A stretch of DNA of 64,000 nt. It comes from Methylophilales bacterium. Lineage in GTDB: Bacteria; Pseudomonadota; Gammaproteobacteria; Burkholderiales; Methylophilaceae. Location of the stretch: assembly GCA_019823025.1 (NCBI GenBank), contig CP081940.1, positions 62,001 to 126,000 of the forward strand. Reading direction: 5' to 3'. Below are positions 1 to 8,109 of this stretch, piece by piece. Numbering within the stretch: the first letter of the stretch is position 1; each line of letters opens with the position of its first letter. Position numbers and translations under genes: made by a program. The notes below the pieces were generated by a model. That model did not search any database. It was not told where the DNA came from and was given only the letters and a program-made list of their open reading frames with translations.

Positions 1-2
1 TT

Positions 3-197
3 GACCAGGATGGTCAAAGTCAGTTGGTGGCTCAGTGGTCAATTAAATCCAACGACAAAACAATCTTAAATAAAAGATCCACATTTACAGCTCAAGCCTC
101 AACAACGGATATTGATAAAATGGTCCAAGCACAGAGTGAGTGTCTGACTCAACTTGGTCAAGAAATAGTAGTAAATCTCAAACCCTTACTTAAGTAA
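3..197 (+). CDS. C-terminal fragment of a PqiC-like transport auxiliary lipoprotein
   Basis: This reading frame is open from the window edge and ends at a TAA at 195-197, leaving 64 residues. The fragment has a W-S-I-K strand, then a Thr/Ala-rich stretch, then an amphipathic helix ending MVQAQSECLTQLGQEIVVNL. This resembles the end of the PqiC/YmbA (DUF330) lipoproteins that serve MCE-type lipid transport systems, where a final helix of the type 'aas.aL..Ls.eIa..L' is usual. The N-terminal signal, lipobox and upstream partners lie outside the window. The family assignment rests on this short tail only. The next gene starts 8 bp downstream. Confidence 0.5.
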   Translation, partial: DQDGQSQLVAQWSIKSNDKTILNKRSTFTAQASTTDIDKMVQAQSECLTQLGQEIVVNLKPLLK

Positions 198-205
198 AAA
201 ATACC

Positions 206-925
206 TTGGAACAAGTCCGTATTTCAAAAATATTATCCGAGCTTGGCTTATGTTCCAGAAGAGAAGCTGACGAATATATAAAGCAAGGCCAGGTTTTGCT
301 TGATGGAAAGGTGGTTAATGAGCTAGGAACCAAGGCTTACCGCTCACAAAAGGTTGAGCTAAATAAGAAGGGCAAGCTTAAACAATCAAAAAAATTAACC
401 ATTCTGCTCAATAAGCCCGTGGGTTATATTTCTCACCTGGATGACGATAAAGAATTTAAACCTGCCTCAGACTTAATAAATCAAGATAATTATTTCTCCA
501 ATGAGTTAAACAATCGCGATCCCTTATTTAATAGGGAGGGCTTAGCTCCTGCTGGCCGGCTAGATATTGACTCAACAGGACTGTTAATTCTGACTCAAGA
601 TGGCACGATGGCCAAAAAAATTATTGGCGAGAATGTCGTTGTTGAAAAGGAATATCTAGTGAAGGTGCAGGGCAATTTAACTGATGAAAACTTAAGACTT
701 TTAAACCATGGACTCACTTTAGATGGTTATAAGTTAAAACCTGCAAAAGTATCCTGGCAAAATGAAGACCAACTCAAGTTTGTACTCATTGAAGGACGTA
801 ATCGTCAAATTAGAAAGATGTGCGCCATGGTTAACCTTAAAGTCACTAGTCTTAAAAGGGTGCGTATTGGGGATATCAAATTAGGGAATTTGCCACTAGG
901 GCAATGGCGTTTTTTAAAAAAATAA
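206..925 (+). CDS. RsuA/RluF-family rRNA pseudouridine synthase
   Basis: This 239-residue protein isomerises uridine to pseudouridine in structured RNA. An N-terminal S4 RNA-binding domain (residues 5-52, with CSRREADEYI) is followed by the catalytic domain. LNKPVG lies at 68-73. The catalytic aspartate is probably D120 in GRLDIDSTGLL, and the family motif EGRNRQIRKM lies at 196-205. The C-terminal sequence, ending in PLGQW, is most like RluF (23S U2604 and tRNA-Tyr U35 in E. coli), but RluB/RluE-type specificity cannot be excluded. An insertion at about residues 78-113 sits between LNKP and GRLD. The start is a TTG at 206; no in-frame ATG precedes the S4 domain. The gene converges on the peroxiredoxin gene with a 7-bp gap. 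Confidence 0.85.
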   Translation: MEQVRISKILSELGLCSRREADEYIKQGQVLLDGKVVNELGTKAYRSQKVELNKKGKLKQSKKLTILLNKPVGYISHLDDDKEFKPASDLINQDNYFSNELNNRDPLFNREGLAPAGRLDIDSTGLLILTQDGTMAKKIIGENVVVEKEYLVKVQGNLTDENLRLLNHGLTLDGYKLKPAKVSWQNEDQLKFVLIEGRNRQIRKMCAMVNLKVTSLKRVRIGDIKLGNLPLGQWRFLKK

Positions 926-932
926 CTAGCGT

Positions 933-1760
933 TTAGTTTCTGACGCGGTTTCGTCGGGCATCATTCCCATCATAATGACCAGGTTGCTTGATGGTTCTTA
1001 GGAATGTCTCAAAAACATTGTATTCATCAACCTCATATTTTTCTTTTATATCCTCGTCGGGAATGTCATTTGAAACAATAACATCATCACCAAACTCCCA
1101 GTTTGCCGGAGTAGAGACGTTTAGTTCTGAAGATACTTGAAGCGCCTCTAATGTTCTTACAATTTCACTAAAGTTACGGCCAATATTCTTAGGGTAAGTC
1201 AACATCGCTTGAATATTCTTTTTAGGGTCAATTATAAACACTGCTCTGATGGTTGACTTATTTTCACCTCCCAAAGAACTAGCATTTGGTAATGCTTTTG
1301 GATGATACATCCCATAAAGTGTTGCAACCTCTAAATCTGGATCAGAAATAATAGGAAAATTAACATCAGTATCACCTTCTGTCCCTAGAAAAAGATTTTT
1401 TAAATCATCCGTTGTGGTTGTTTTATTTTTATAATTATTAATCACCTCAACCCATTCAAGGTGATCTTCAACTGAATCTGCACTTAATGTGAGTATTTTT
1501 GCATTTTTTTTCTTAAGTAATGGTTGTAATTTTGCAGCTTCTGCGAGTTCAGTTGTGCAGACAGGTGTGAAGTCTCCAGGATGAGATAAAAGAATAATCC
1601 ATTGATCTTGACTCCAATCATAAAAATCTAATTTACCTAATGTCGTATCAGCTTTGAAATTAGGTGCTTTATCACCAATTTGAAGCGCATTTGCTTGAAG
1701 GGTAAGTAACACAAAGAAAAAAACTAATAATTTTGTAATTAGGTAAAAAGATAATTTCAT
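933..1760 (-). CDS. Exported one-cysteine peroxiredoxin (Prx6-like)
   Basis: This is a thiol peroxidase of the AhpC/TSA superfamily, Prx6 branch. The peroxidatic cysteine is C68 in HPGDFTPVCTTE and is the only cysteine in the 275-residue protein, so a separate thiol must recycle it. Residues 1-25 (Lys near the start, a phenylalanine/leucine-rich core, then ANA) look like a cleavable Sec signal peptide, which is unusual because most Prx6 proteins are cytoplasmic. About 20 extra residues (near 119-138, TTTTDDLKNLF) interrupt the usual fold, and a basic C-terminal extension ends RRNRVRN. The gene starts 2 bp after kbl ends on the same strand, so it probably belongs to the tdh-kbl operon. Periplasmic location is inferred. 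Confidence 0.85.
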   Translation of the reverse strand: MKLSFYLITKLLVFFFVLLTLQANALQIGDKAPNFKADTTLGKLDFYDWSQDQWIILLSHPGDFTPVCTTELAEAAKLQPLLKKKNAKILTLSADSVEDHLEWVEVINNYKNKTTTTDDLKNLFLGTEGDTDVNFPIISDPDLEVATLYGMYHPKALPNASSLGGENKSTIRAVFIIDPKKNIQAMLTYPKNIGRNFSEIVRTLEALQVSSELNVSTPANWEFGDDVIVSNDIPDEDIKEKYEVDEYNVFETFLRTIKQPGHYDGNDARRNRVRN

Positions 1761-1762
1761 AT

Positions 1763-2956
1763 TTAATTTTGAAGTTCATCTCTGATAGTTGCGAAAGCAT
1801 TAATCGCCTTATCTAAATCTTCTTTGGTATGTGCAGCAGAAATTTGCGTTCTTATTCTAGCCTTACCTTTGGGTACAACAGGGAAGAAGAAACCAATTGC
1901 ATAAATTCCATGCTCAAGGAGCTTTTGACTCATAGTCTGAGCTAGGTTTGCATCACCCAGCATCACAGGGACAATAGGGTGATCCCCGTCATTAACCTCA
2001 AAACCTGCTTCTTGCATGCCTTTTCTGAAATAGTGGGTATTCTCCTCTAATGTGTCTCTTAGTTTTGTTGAAGATTGTAAGATTTCTATCGCTTTAAGTG
2101 TTCCTGCACAAATTGAGGGAGCTAATGTATTTGAAAATAGATAGGGTCTAGAACGTTGTCTTAGCATATCAATAATTTCTTTCCTGCCAGAAGTAAAACC
2201 ACCAGATGCACCACCTAGAGCCTTACCGAATGTACTAGTAATGATATCAACTCTATCAATAACATTGCAGTATTCATGAACTCCTTTTCCTGTTTTACCC
2301 ATAAACCCAGTTGCGTGACAATCATCATGATGAACCATCGCATCAAATTCATCAGCAAGGTCACATATTTTATCCAGTTGAGCGATTGTTCCATCCATTG
2401 AAAATACACCATCTGTTGTGATTAGAATTCTTCGTGCACCTTTTTCTTTAGCTTCAATGAGTTTTGATCTGAGGTCATCCATATCATTATTCTTGTATCG
2501 ATATCTTTGGGCCTTTGACAGCCTCACGCCATCAATAATTGATGCATGATTTAATTCATCAGATATCACCGCATCCTCAGCACTTAGGATTGTTTCGAAC
2601 AAGCCACCATTTGCATCAAAACAGGCAGCATAAAGAATAGTTTCTTCCATCCCTAAAAATTCACTGACTTTTTTTTCTAGTGTCTTATGAATTGTTTGCG
2701 TACCACAAATGAATCTGACTGAGGCGAGCCCATACCCCCAATGATCATAACTATCTTTGGCTGCTTGGATAATTCTTTTGTCATTGGCTAACCCTAAATA
2801 ATTGTTGGCACACATATTGGTTACATGCTGGCCATCCTCAAGCGAAATATGATTTGCTTGATTTGAGTTAATGTTCCTTTCACTTTTCCAAAGACCTGCC
2901 GACTTTATTTCCTCTAAATCACTAGCTAGACTTTCTCTTACTTTCTCAAAACTCAT
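1763..2956 (-). CDS. kbl: Glycine C-acetyltransferase (2-amino-3-ketobutyrate CoA ligase)
   Basis: This PLP enzyme of the alpha-oxoamine synthase family cleaves 2-amino-3-ketobutyrate with CoA into glycine and acetyl-CoA. It is 397 residues long, normal for Kbl. The PLP lysine is K245 in [14 protein letters not shown], the cofactor aspartate lies in HHDDCHATG (around 211), and NNYLGLA (51-57) is the substrate-side motif of the family. An AAGGA Shine-Dalgarno sits just before the ATG. The gene follows tdh with a 14-bp gap, so the two genes form the complete threonine-to-glycine pathway. BioF-type paralogues share the fold, but the tdh linkage and closeness to Kbl make this call secure. Confidence 0.96.
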   Translation of the reverse strand: MSFEKVRESLASDLEEIKSAGLWKSERNINSNQANHISLEDGQHVTNMCANNYLGLANDKRIIQAAKDSYDHWGYGLASVRFICGTQTIHKTLEKKVSEFLGMEETILYAACFDANGGLFETILSAEDAVISDELNHASIIDGVRLSKAQRYRYKNNDMDDLRSKLIEAKEKGARRILITTDGVFSMDGTIAQLDKICDLADEFDAMVHHDDCHATGFMGKTGKGVHEYCNVIDRVDIITSTFGKALGGASGGFTSGRKEIIDMLRQRSRPYLFSNTLAPSICAGTLKAIEILQSSTKLRDTLEENTHYFRKGMQEAGFEVNDGDHPIVPVMLGDANLAQTMSQKLLEHGIYAIGFFFPVVPKGKARIRTQISAAHTKEDLDKAINAFATIRDELQN

Positions 2957-2970
2957 TTGATTCCTTTAAT

Positions 2971-4005
2971 TTAATTAATCCAATCAAGAATAACTTTTCC
3001 AGATTGTCCTGACCTCATAACATCAAAACCTTCTTGAAAATCTTTATATGAAAAACGATGCGTAATTATTTTTTCAAGAGGTAACCCAGATTGAACCATC
3101 ATTGAACCCTTGTACCAGGTTTCGAATATTTCCCTGCCATAAATTCCTTTGATTGTAAGGCCTTTAAAAACCACCATATCCCAATCAATACCTGATCCAG
3201 GTGGCATTATTGCAAGCATAGCGATATGCCCACCATTAATCATTAACTCTAGCATCCCACTAAATGCAATTGGCGATCCTGACATTTCAAGACCAACATC
3301 AAAACCCTCATAGATTCCAACAGATTCCATTAGTTTCTTATCAATTTTTTGCATGGTTACATTTATTGTGATGACGCTTGGCAGGATTTTTTTTACAAGT
3401 TTTAATCGATATTCATTAAGGTCAGTAATAACAATATTTCTGGCCCCAGCATGTTTAGCAACCATTGCTGCCATGATCCCAATTGGCCCTGCACCCGTTA
3501 TTAAAACATCCTCTCCAACCATATTAAAGGATAAAGCTGTATGAACAGCATTACCGTAAGGATCGAATACGGATAATAGATCGGTTGGTATATCCCGACT
3601 AGGTTTAAAAACTACTTTTGATGGCACTGACAAATACTCTGCGAAAGCACCTGTTCTATTAACACCAACACCAATGGTATTTGGACAGAGGTGGATTCTT
3701 CCCCCTAGACAATTCCTGCACCTGCCACAAGTAATATGCCCTTCACCAGAAACAATATCTCCAATTTTTAAATCAGTTACATTCGAACCAAGCTCTACTA
3801 TCTCACCAGAATACTCATGTCCTGTAGTCATTGGGATAGGTATAGTTTTTTTTGCCCATTCATCCCAGTTGTATATGTGGATATCTGTTCCGCATATAGC
3901 AGTCTTGTGTATTTTAATTAATACATCATTGTTGCCAAGATCTGGCTCAGAAACATCCTCTAACCAAATACCCTCTTTGGCCTGACTTTTAACTAATGCC
4001 TTCAT
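2971..4005 (-). CDS. tdh: L-threonine 3-dehydrogenase
   Basis: This zinc-dependent MDR-family dehydrogenase oxidises L-threonine to 2-amino-3-ketobutyrate with NAD+. The catalytic zinc ligands are C38 in AICGTD and H63-E64 in TGHEYSGE. The four-cysteine structural zinc loop is C93, C96, C99 and C107, and the Rossmann motif is GAGPIGIM. The length of 344 residues is close to the E. coli enzyme (341). It is the first gene of the minus-strand tdh-kbl-peroxiredoxin unit. A GGAG ribosome site precedes the ATG, and a TATAAT lies about 30 bp upstream of the start. Confidence 0.97.
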   Translation of the reverse strand: MKALVKSQAKEGIWLEDVSEPDLGNNDVLIKIHKTAICGTDIHIYNWDEWAKKTIPIPMTTGHEYSGEIVELGSNVTDLKIGDIVSGEGHITCGRCRNCLGGRIHLCPNTIGVGVNRTGAFAEYLSVPSKVVFKPSRDIPTDLLSVFDPYGNAVHTALSFNMVGEDVLITGAGPIGIMAAMVAKHAGARNIVITDLNEYRLKLVKKILPSVITINVTMQKIDKKLMESVGIYEGFDVGLEMSGSPIAFSGMLELMINGGHIAMLAIMPPGSGIDWDMVVFKGLTIKGIYGREIFETWYKGSMMVQSGLPLEKIITHRFSYKDFQEGFDVMRSGQSGKVILDWIN

Positions 4006-4032
4006 GTAACTCCATTTAAAAATTTAAACCTA

Positions 4033-4038
4033 ATTATA
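4033..4038 (-). promoter_or_regulatory. Candidate -10 box for the tdh operon
   Basis: A perfect TATAAT reads on the minus strand 28 bp upstream of the tdh ATG, in the 255-bp gap between tdh and the divergently oriented DUF465 gene. The best upstream match, TTGTAC, gives only a 15-bp spacer, so the -35 element is uncertain. AT-rich DNA produces such boxes by chance. Confidence 0.3.
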
Positions 4039-4260
4039 TGACAAATAAGCTATGTACAAAAAATATGTTTGGTTTTCTCTACTATTTAATCAGTATTTAA
4101 TGACAGCTTTTACAAATGATTGTTCAAGATTTTTATTGTAAATAAAAAGCTAGAATTAATAAAAAAATCGGTATAAAGTATAAATGTAATTAATATATAT
4201 ATAGGTTCCAGTAAAAAAAAGTTTTTATGTAATTTTTTAATCAATTTTCGGAGGTGTTTT

Positions 4261-4404
4261 ATGGATATAAAGCAGTTGAAAAGTAGACATAAAGAGTTAG
4301 ATGAAATCATCGAATTAAGCTTCAAAAATTATGTGCCTGATCTAAAGATAAGAAAATTTAAGAAAGAAAAGTTAAGAATTAAAGAGCAACTAGAAAAAAA
4401 TTAA
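4261..4404 (+). CDS. Small DUF465/YdcH-like protein
   Basis: This is a 47-residue highly charged helical protein: MDIKQLKSRHKELDEIIELS, then KNYVPDLKIRKFKKEKLRIK and a short tail. The pattern 'LK.RH.eLD..I' followed by 'd..i..lKkeKL.lKe' matches DUF465 (YdcH), a small alpha-hairpin family of unknown function common in Proteobacteria. A strong Shine-Dalgarno, GGAGG, lies 7 bp before the ATG. The family usually has about 55-75 residues, so this member is short. It stands alone, divergent from tdh and 179 bp before the gmhA-like gene. It is likely a real gene missed by length cut-offs. Confidence 0.75.
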   Translation: MDIKQLKSRHKELDEIIELSFKNYVPDLKIRKFKKEKLRIKEQLEKN

Positions 4405-4552
4405 ATCTTAACCTACAAAATTCTAGGTATTCAAAAAAGTAAGTATAAATTTTTACGTTCATTAATTTTTTAAATTTATCAACTTATCTTTTTTTTATAT
4501 AAAAAATATAAATAGACACTTTTTTAATGTAATTTTTTAAAATATATAACCC

Positions 4553-4579
4553 AAAATATCTAAAATATCCAAAATATTC
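4553..4579 (+). repeat. Three 9-bp tandem repeats before the gmhA-like start
   Basis: AAAATATCT, AAAATATCC and AAAATATTC lie in direct succession and end 4 bp before the ATG at 4584, exactly where a Shine-Dalgarno should be. None is visible there. The repeat is in frame with the gene (it would encode K-Y-x units), but the open frame upstream contains no conventional start codon. Confidence 0.6.
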
Positions 4580-4583
4580 AAAA

Positions 4584-5159
4584 ATGTATGAAAAAATAAT
4601 TGAAGAGCATTTTATTGAGCATAAAGCCACCCTTGACTCAGTTGCTGAGTTGGGTGAGTCAATTGAAAAAGTGGCACATCTATTAATTCGTTGCCTAAAA
4701 AATAATGGAACTATTTTTTGGTGTGGCAATGGAGGTAGTGCCTCAGATAGTCAGCATTTAGCAGGTGAGCTTGTTGGTAGGTTTGTTGGAGACAGAAGAC
4801 CGCTCAAGTCAATTGCTTTAACTGCAGATTCTTCGGTTACAACCTGTATAGTTAATGATTATGGATACGAGCATATTTTTTCTAGGCAAGTTGAAGGATT
4901 AGGCTCAAAAGGAGATATATTAATTGGTATTTCAACTTCTGGAAACAGTCAAAATATTTTAAATGCTTTAAAAGTTGCTAATCGAAAACATATGACGACA
5001 ATTTGTCTGTTAGGCAAAGGCGGAGGGAAAGCATCCAGCATTGCAAAACAATCAATTATTGTTCCTTCAGAATCCACTGCACGAGTTCAAGAGATGCACA
5101 TATTAATCGGTCATATACTTTGTGACCTGATTGAAGAAGGATTACATCTTAAAGAATAA
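4584..5159 (+). CDS. gmhA: Sedoheptulose-7-phosphate isomerase-like SIS protein
   Basis: This SIS-domain sugar isomerase has 191 residues, the usual GmhA length. GmhA converts sedoheptulose 7-phosphate to D-glycero-D-manno-heptose 7-phosphate, the first step to ADP- or GDP-heptose. Diagnostic segments are CGNGGSASDSQHLAGELVGRF (around 47-67), GISTSGNSQN (around 113-122) and the C-terminal VQEMHILIGH helix with the active-site His. No hldE/gmhB-type partners occur in the window, so the gene may serve a surface-glycan heptose here or the general LPS core pathway. It opens the glycan island. The ATG at 4584 has no clear Shine-Dalgarno and follows 9-bp repeats. Confidence 0.88.
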   Translation: MYEKIIEEHFIEHKATLDSVAELGESIEKVAHLLIRCLKNNGTIFWCGNGGSASDSQHLAGELVGRFVGDRRPLKSIALTADSSVTTCIVNDYGYEHIFSRQVEGLGSKGDILIGISTSGNSQNILNALKVANRKHMTTICLLGKGGGKASSIAKQSIIVPSESTARVQEMHILIGHILCDLIEEGLHLKE

Positions 5160-5242
5160 TTTTTTTGTGTTTAAGATTTACATCAACCTAAGACATTACT
5201 CATCTTTAATTTAGCCTATTTTTACCTCATAAACTTGTATTT

Positions 5243-5295
5243 ATTTAAATTTATGATTAGAATAGTTTTGTTCAATGTTGAACATAAATTTAAAT
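5243..5295. promoter_or_regulatory. Nested inverted repeats upstream of the EPS regulator
   Basis: A perfect 13-bp inverted repeat (ATTTAAATTTATG at 5243-5255 and CATAAATTTAAAT at 5283-5295) flanks a second dyad, GTTCAA-TG-TTGAAC (5270-5283). The element ends 45 bp before the MarR-type regulator gene, a sensible place for an operator of an autoregulated wing-helix protein. The arms are AT-only for most of their length, which raises the chance of coincidence. The inner GTTCAA/TTGAAC dyad is less AT-biased. Confidence 0.4.
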
Positions 5296-5340
5296 TATAT
5301 TAACAATAATTTAGCCAAATTATAGAGTAATTAGATAAAA

Positions 5341-5679
5341 ATGAATTCTCCATCTAAGATTCAGCATCCAGATATTCACTTTAAGATAATGAACTTGATT
5401 CATAATAATCCTGACATCACTCAGCGTGAATTAGCAAAAAAGACTGGAGTTAGTTTAGGCTCCATTCACTATTGTCTTAAAGCTTTAGTAAAAAAGGGCT
5501 GGGTTAAGGCTGGAAATTTTAAAAGAAATCCAAATAAGTCTATTTATTTATATTTATTAACTCGGGAAGGGGTTTCGCAAAAATCTAAATTAGCTTTAGA
5601 TTTTTTGCGTCGTAAAAAAATAGAATTCGATGCATTGAAAATAGAAATTAAAAAGCTCTCAGAGGAAATAGATGGATAA
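5341..5679 (+). CDS. MarR-family EPS-associated transcriptional regulator
   Basis: This 112-residue winged-helix protein matches the architecture of the 'MarR family EPS-associated' regulators found at the head of exopolysaccharide loci. The helix-turn-helix is NNPDITQRELAKKTGVSLGS (around 22-41), followed by the recognition helix SIHYCLKALVKKGWV and a wing with NPNKSIYLYLLT. The C-terminus is a charged coiled-coil-like helix (RRKKIEFDALKIEIKKLSEE) likely used for dimerisation. It overlaps manC by 8 bp, so the two are probably translationally coupled. The 181-bp gap upstream carries nested inverted repeats, so autoregulation and control of the downstream island are plausible. Local control of the island is inferred. 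Confidence 0.85.
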   Translation: MNSPSKIQHPDIHFKIMNLIHNNPDITQRELAKKTGVSLGSIHYCLKALVKKGWVKAGNFKRNPNKSIYLYLLTREGVSQKSKLALDFLRRKKIEFDALKIEIKKLSEEIDG

Positions 5680-7105
5680 ATCTAAACTCATGAAAATTCA
5701 TCCAGTTATACTATCTGGTGGATCAGGAACAAGGTTATGGCCCTTGTCACGAAGAGATTACCCGAAGCAATTTCTAACTTTAGAATCAAAAAATTCTTTG
5801 TTGCAAGATACTATTTTGCGTTTGAGAGGCTTAGAAAGTCTTGCAGATCCAATAATTGTTTGTAGCGCTATCCACCGTTTTTTAGTAGCTGATCAGTGCC
5901 AACAAATTAATATTAAAAATCCAACAATATTATTAGAACCAGTTGGGAGAAATACCGCACCTGCAATTGCTGCAGCTGCATTTCAATCACTTACAGAAGC
6001 AGATGATGCTTTATTGCTTGTTTTATCAGCTGATCAAGTGATTAAAGATATTGATGCATTTCATCAAACAATAAATATTGCATTGCAGGAAGCACAAAGA
6101 GGAAAATTAGTAACTTTCGGTATTAAACCAACAGCTGCTAATACCGGTTATGGTTATATTAAATCTTCAAAAGACTGTATTAATGGTACTTACAAAGTTG
6201 AAAGGTTTGTTGAAAAGCCTAATAAAAGAAATGCTCAGGTTTTTTTAAAGCAAGATAATTACCTTTGGAACTCTGGCATATTTATGTTTAAGGCTGCTAG
6301 GTTAATTGATGAACTTATTGTCCATTCGCCTGAAACTGTTTTTTCAGTTAATGATGCTGTTAAGAAAGCTGAGAAAGACCTTGACTTTATTCGTCTTGAT
6401 AAGAAGGCATTTGAATCATCCCCAAGTGAATCCATTGACTATGCATTGATGGAGAAAAGCAAAGAGGTTGTTGTCATTCCTATGGATGCGCAGTGGAATG
6501 ATATTGGAGCTTGGGATGCACTTTATGATATCGGTAAAAAAGATACAAATGGTAATGTGATTAAGGGCGACGCTATTATCCAAGATACAACTAATACTTA
6601 TGTCAATTCTAATTATCATATGGTTGCGACTATTGGAGTAGATAATTTAATTATAGTAAATACGCCTGATGTAACTTTCATAGCCACTCAAGATAAAGCA
6701 AAAGAAGTTAACTCTATGGTTAAGCTTCTAAATAGTAAACAACGAGATGAAGCTGTAACAAATCAAAAGGTTTATTGTCCATGGGGTTGGTATGATTCAA
6801 TTGAAAAAGGTTTGAATTTCCAGGTAAAAAAATTATTTATTAAACCTGGCGCAAAGCTATCTCTACAAATGCATTACAAACGTGCGGAACATTGGGTAGT
6901 AGTGAGAGGAACAGCGACGGTAGTTAATGGTAAAGATGTTCTTACATTAAAACAAGGTGAGTCATCTTACATCCCAGTTGGGCAAAGACATAGTTTAGAA
7001 AATAAGACAAAAGAACAGTTGGAAATTATTGAAATACAAAGTGGCATGTACTTAAAAGAGGATGATATTGTGAGATTTGAAGATCTTTATGGGAGGGTTA
7101 AGTGA
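5672..7105 (+). CDS. manC: Mannose-1-phosphate guanylyltransferase / mannose-6-phosphate isomerase
   Basis: This bifunctional type II PMI-GMP makes GDP-mannose. The N-terminal nucleotidyltransferase domain has GGSGTRLWPLSR (16-27) and the sugar-binding FVEKP (179-183). The C-terminal cupin isomerase domain (about 370-470) has QMHYKRAEHWVVVRGTA with its metal-binding histidines. The length of 477 residues is typical of the ManC/AlgA/XanB family. An internal ATG at codon 7 could also serve as start, but the first ATG at 5672 allows the coupling overlap with the regulator. No phosphomannomutase (ManB) or GDP-mannose-modifying enzyme (Gmd, RmdA) is in the window, so GDP-mannose may be used directly or the partners lie elsewhere. 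Confidence 0.95.
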   Translation: MDKSKLMKIHPVILSGGSGTRLWPLSRRDYPKQFLTLESKNSLLQDTILRLRGLESLADPIIVCSAIHRFLVADQCQQINIKNPTILLEPVGRNTAPAIAAAAFQSLTEADDALLLVLSADQVIKDIDAFHQTINIALQEAQRGKLVTFGIKPTAANTGYGYIKSSKDCINGTYKVERFVEKPNKRNAQVFLKQDNYLWNSGIFMFKAARLIDELIVHSPETVFSVNDAVKKAEKDLDFIRLDKKAFESSPSESIDYALMEKSKEVVVIPMDAQWNDIGAWDALYDIGKKDTNGNVIKGDAIIQDTTNTYVNSNYHMVATIGVDNLIIVNTPDVTFIATQDKAKEVNSMVKLLNSKQRDEAVTNQKVYCPWGWYDSIEKGLNFQVKKLFIKPGAKLSLQMHYKRAEHWVVVRGTATVVNGKDVLTLKQGESSYIPVGQRHSLENKTKEQLEIIEIQSGMYLKEDDIVRFEDLYGRVK

Positions 7106-8109
7106 AAATATTAGTAACGGGTTCAGCAGGCTTTATTGGATCAGCGTTATCACTTAAATTACTTGATAAGGGCAATACGGTAATTGGTATTGATAACCAT
7201 AATAATTATTATGATCCTAAACTTAAGGATGCTCGATTAGCAAGACATATTGATCATAAAAATTATACTCATTTCAGAATGAATCTTGAAGATAGAGAGG
7301 CTATAACAAAGCTATTTAAAGACCACCAATTCGAAGGCGTAGTTAATCTAGCTGCACAGGCAGGTGTTAGGTACTCTATTGAGAATCCATCAGCATATAT
7401 CGATTCTAATTTAGTAGGCTTTGCAAACCTTCTAGAGGGTTGCCGACATAATAAAGTAGAACACCTCTTATATGCTTCATCAAGCTCTACTTATGGCCTT
7501 AATACTAAGCAGCCATTCTCTACCCACGAAGCGGTTAATCATCCTGTGAGCCTTTATGCAGCAACAAAAAAAGCTAATGAGTTAATGGCGCATGCGTATA
7601 GCCATTTATATAATTTACCAACTACAGGGTTAAGGTTCTTCACAGTCTATGGGCCTTATGACAGACCTGATATGGCATTGCAAAAATTTACTAGAGCAAT
7701 CATGAATAATGAAGTTATTTCTATATTTAATTATGGTAAACATAGAAGAGACTTTACCTATATTGATGATGTTATTGAAGCCATCATTAGAATTTTAGAT
7801 AGCCCAGCACAACCAAACCCAGACTGGAATAGCAACAAACCGGACCCATCAACATCTAGTGCGCCATATAGAGTTTATAATATTGGTAATAATAACCCAG
7901 TTGGGCTAATGGAGTTTATTGAAACATTAGAAACCTCGCTTGGGGAAAAAACAGAAAAAAAACTACTTCCCCTTCAACCCGGTGATGTCCCAGACACTTA
8001 TGCAGATATAGATGATCTTGCAGAAGATTTTGGCTACAAGCCAACCACGAACATTCAAAAAGGCCTAGAAAACTTTGCTAAATGGTACATGGAATATAAC
8101 AATGTGTAA
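7102..8109 (+). CDS. UDP-glucuronate 4-epimerase-like SDR epimerase
   Basis: This extended short-chain dehydrogenase has 335 residues. The N-terminal NAD motif is [11 protein letters not shown] (7-17). It is followed by [18 protein letters not shown], a signature of the UDP-glucuronate 4-epimerase (CapI/LspL/GAE) group. The catalytic Ser is in SSSSTYG and the YxxxK pair in YAATK. The product would be UDP-galacturonate. Substrate is inferred from family resemblance; UDP-glucose dehydrogenase is not in the window. The GTG start at 7102 overlaps the manC TGA by 4 bp. A low-complexity Asn/Pro/Ser stretch (around 235-252, [15 protein letters not shown]) sits before the C-terminal substrate domain. 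Confidence 0.85.
   Translation: MKILVTGSAGFIGSALSLKLLDKGNTVIGIDNHNNYYDPKLKDARLARHIDHKNYTHFRMNLEDREAITKLFKDHQFEGVVNLAAQAGVRYSIENPSAYIDSNLVGFANLLEGCRHNKVEHLLYASSSSTYGLNTKQPFSTHEAVNHPVSLYAATKKANELMAHAYSHLYNLPTTGLRFFTVYGPYDRPDMALQKFTRAIMNNEVISIFNYGKHRRDFTYIDDVIEAIIRILDSPAQPNPDWNSNKPDPSTSSAPYRVYNIGNNNPVGLMEFIETLETSLGEKTEKKLLPLQPGDVPDTYADIDDLAEDFGYKPTTNIQKGLENFAKWYMEYNNV

Noticed and set aside
3674..3985. 103-codon open frame opposite tdh
   Set aside because: It lies wholly inside tdh, whose zinc motifs are intact; the product has no family features.
4110..4325. 71-codon minus-strand frame opposite the DUF465 gene
   Set aside because: It overlaps the better supported DUF465 gene and looks like translated AT-rich noise.
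4491..4506. T6-ATAT-A6 palindrome
   Set aside because: Pure A/T low-complexity sequence expected by chance in this DNA; not followed by a gene within operator distance.
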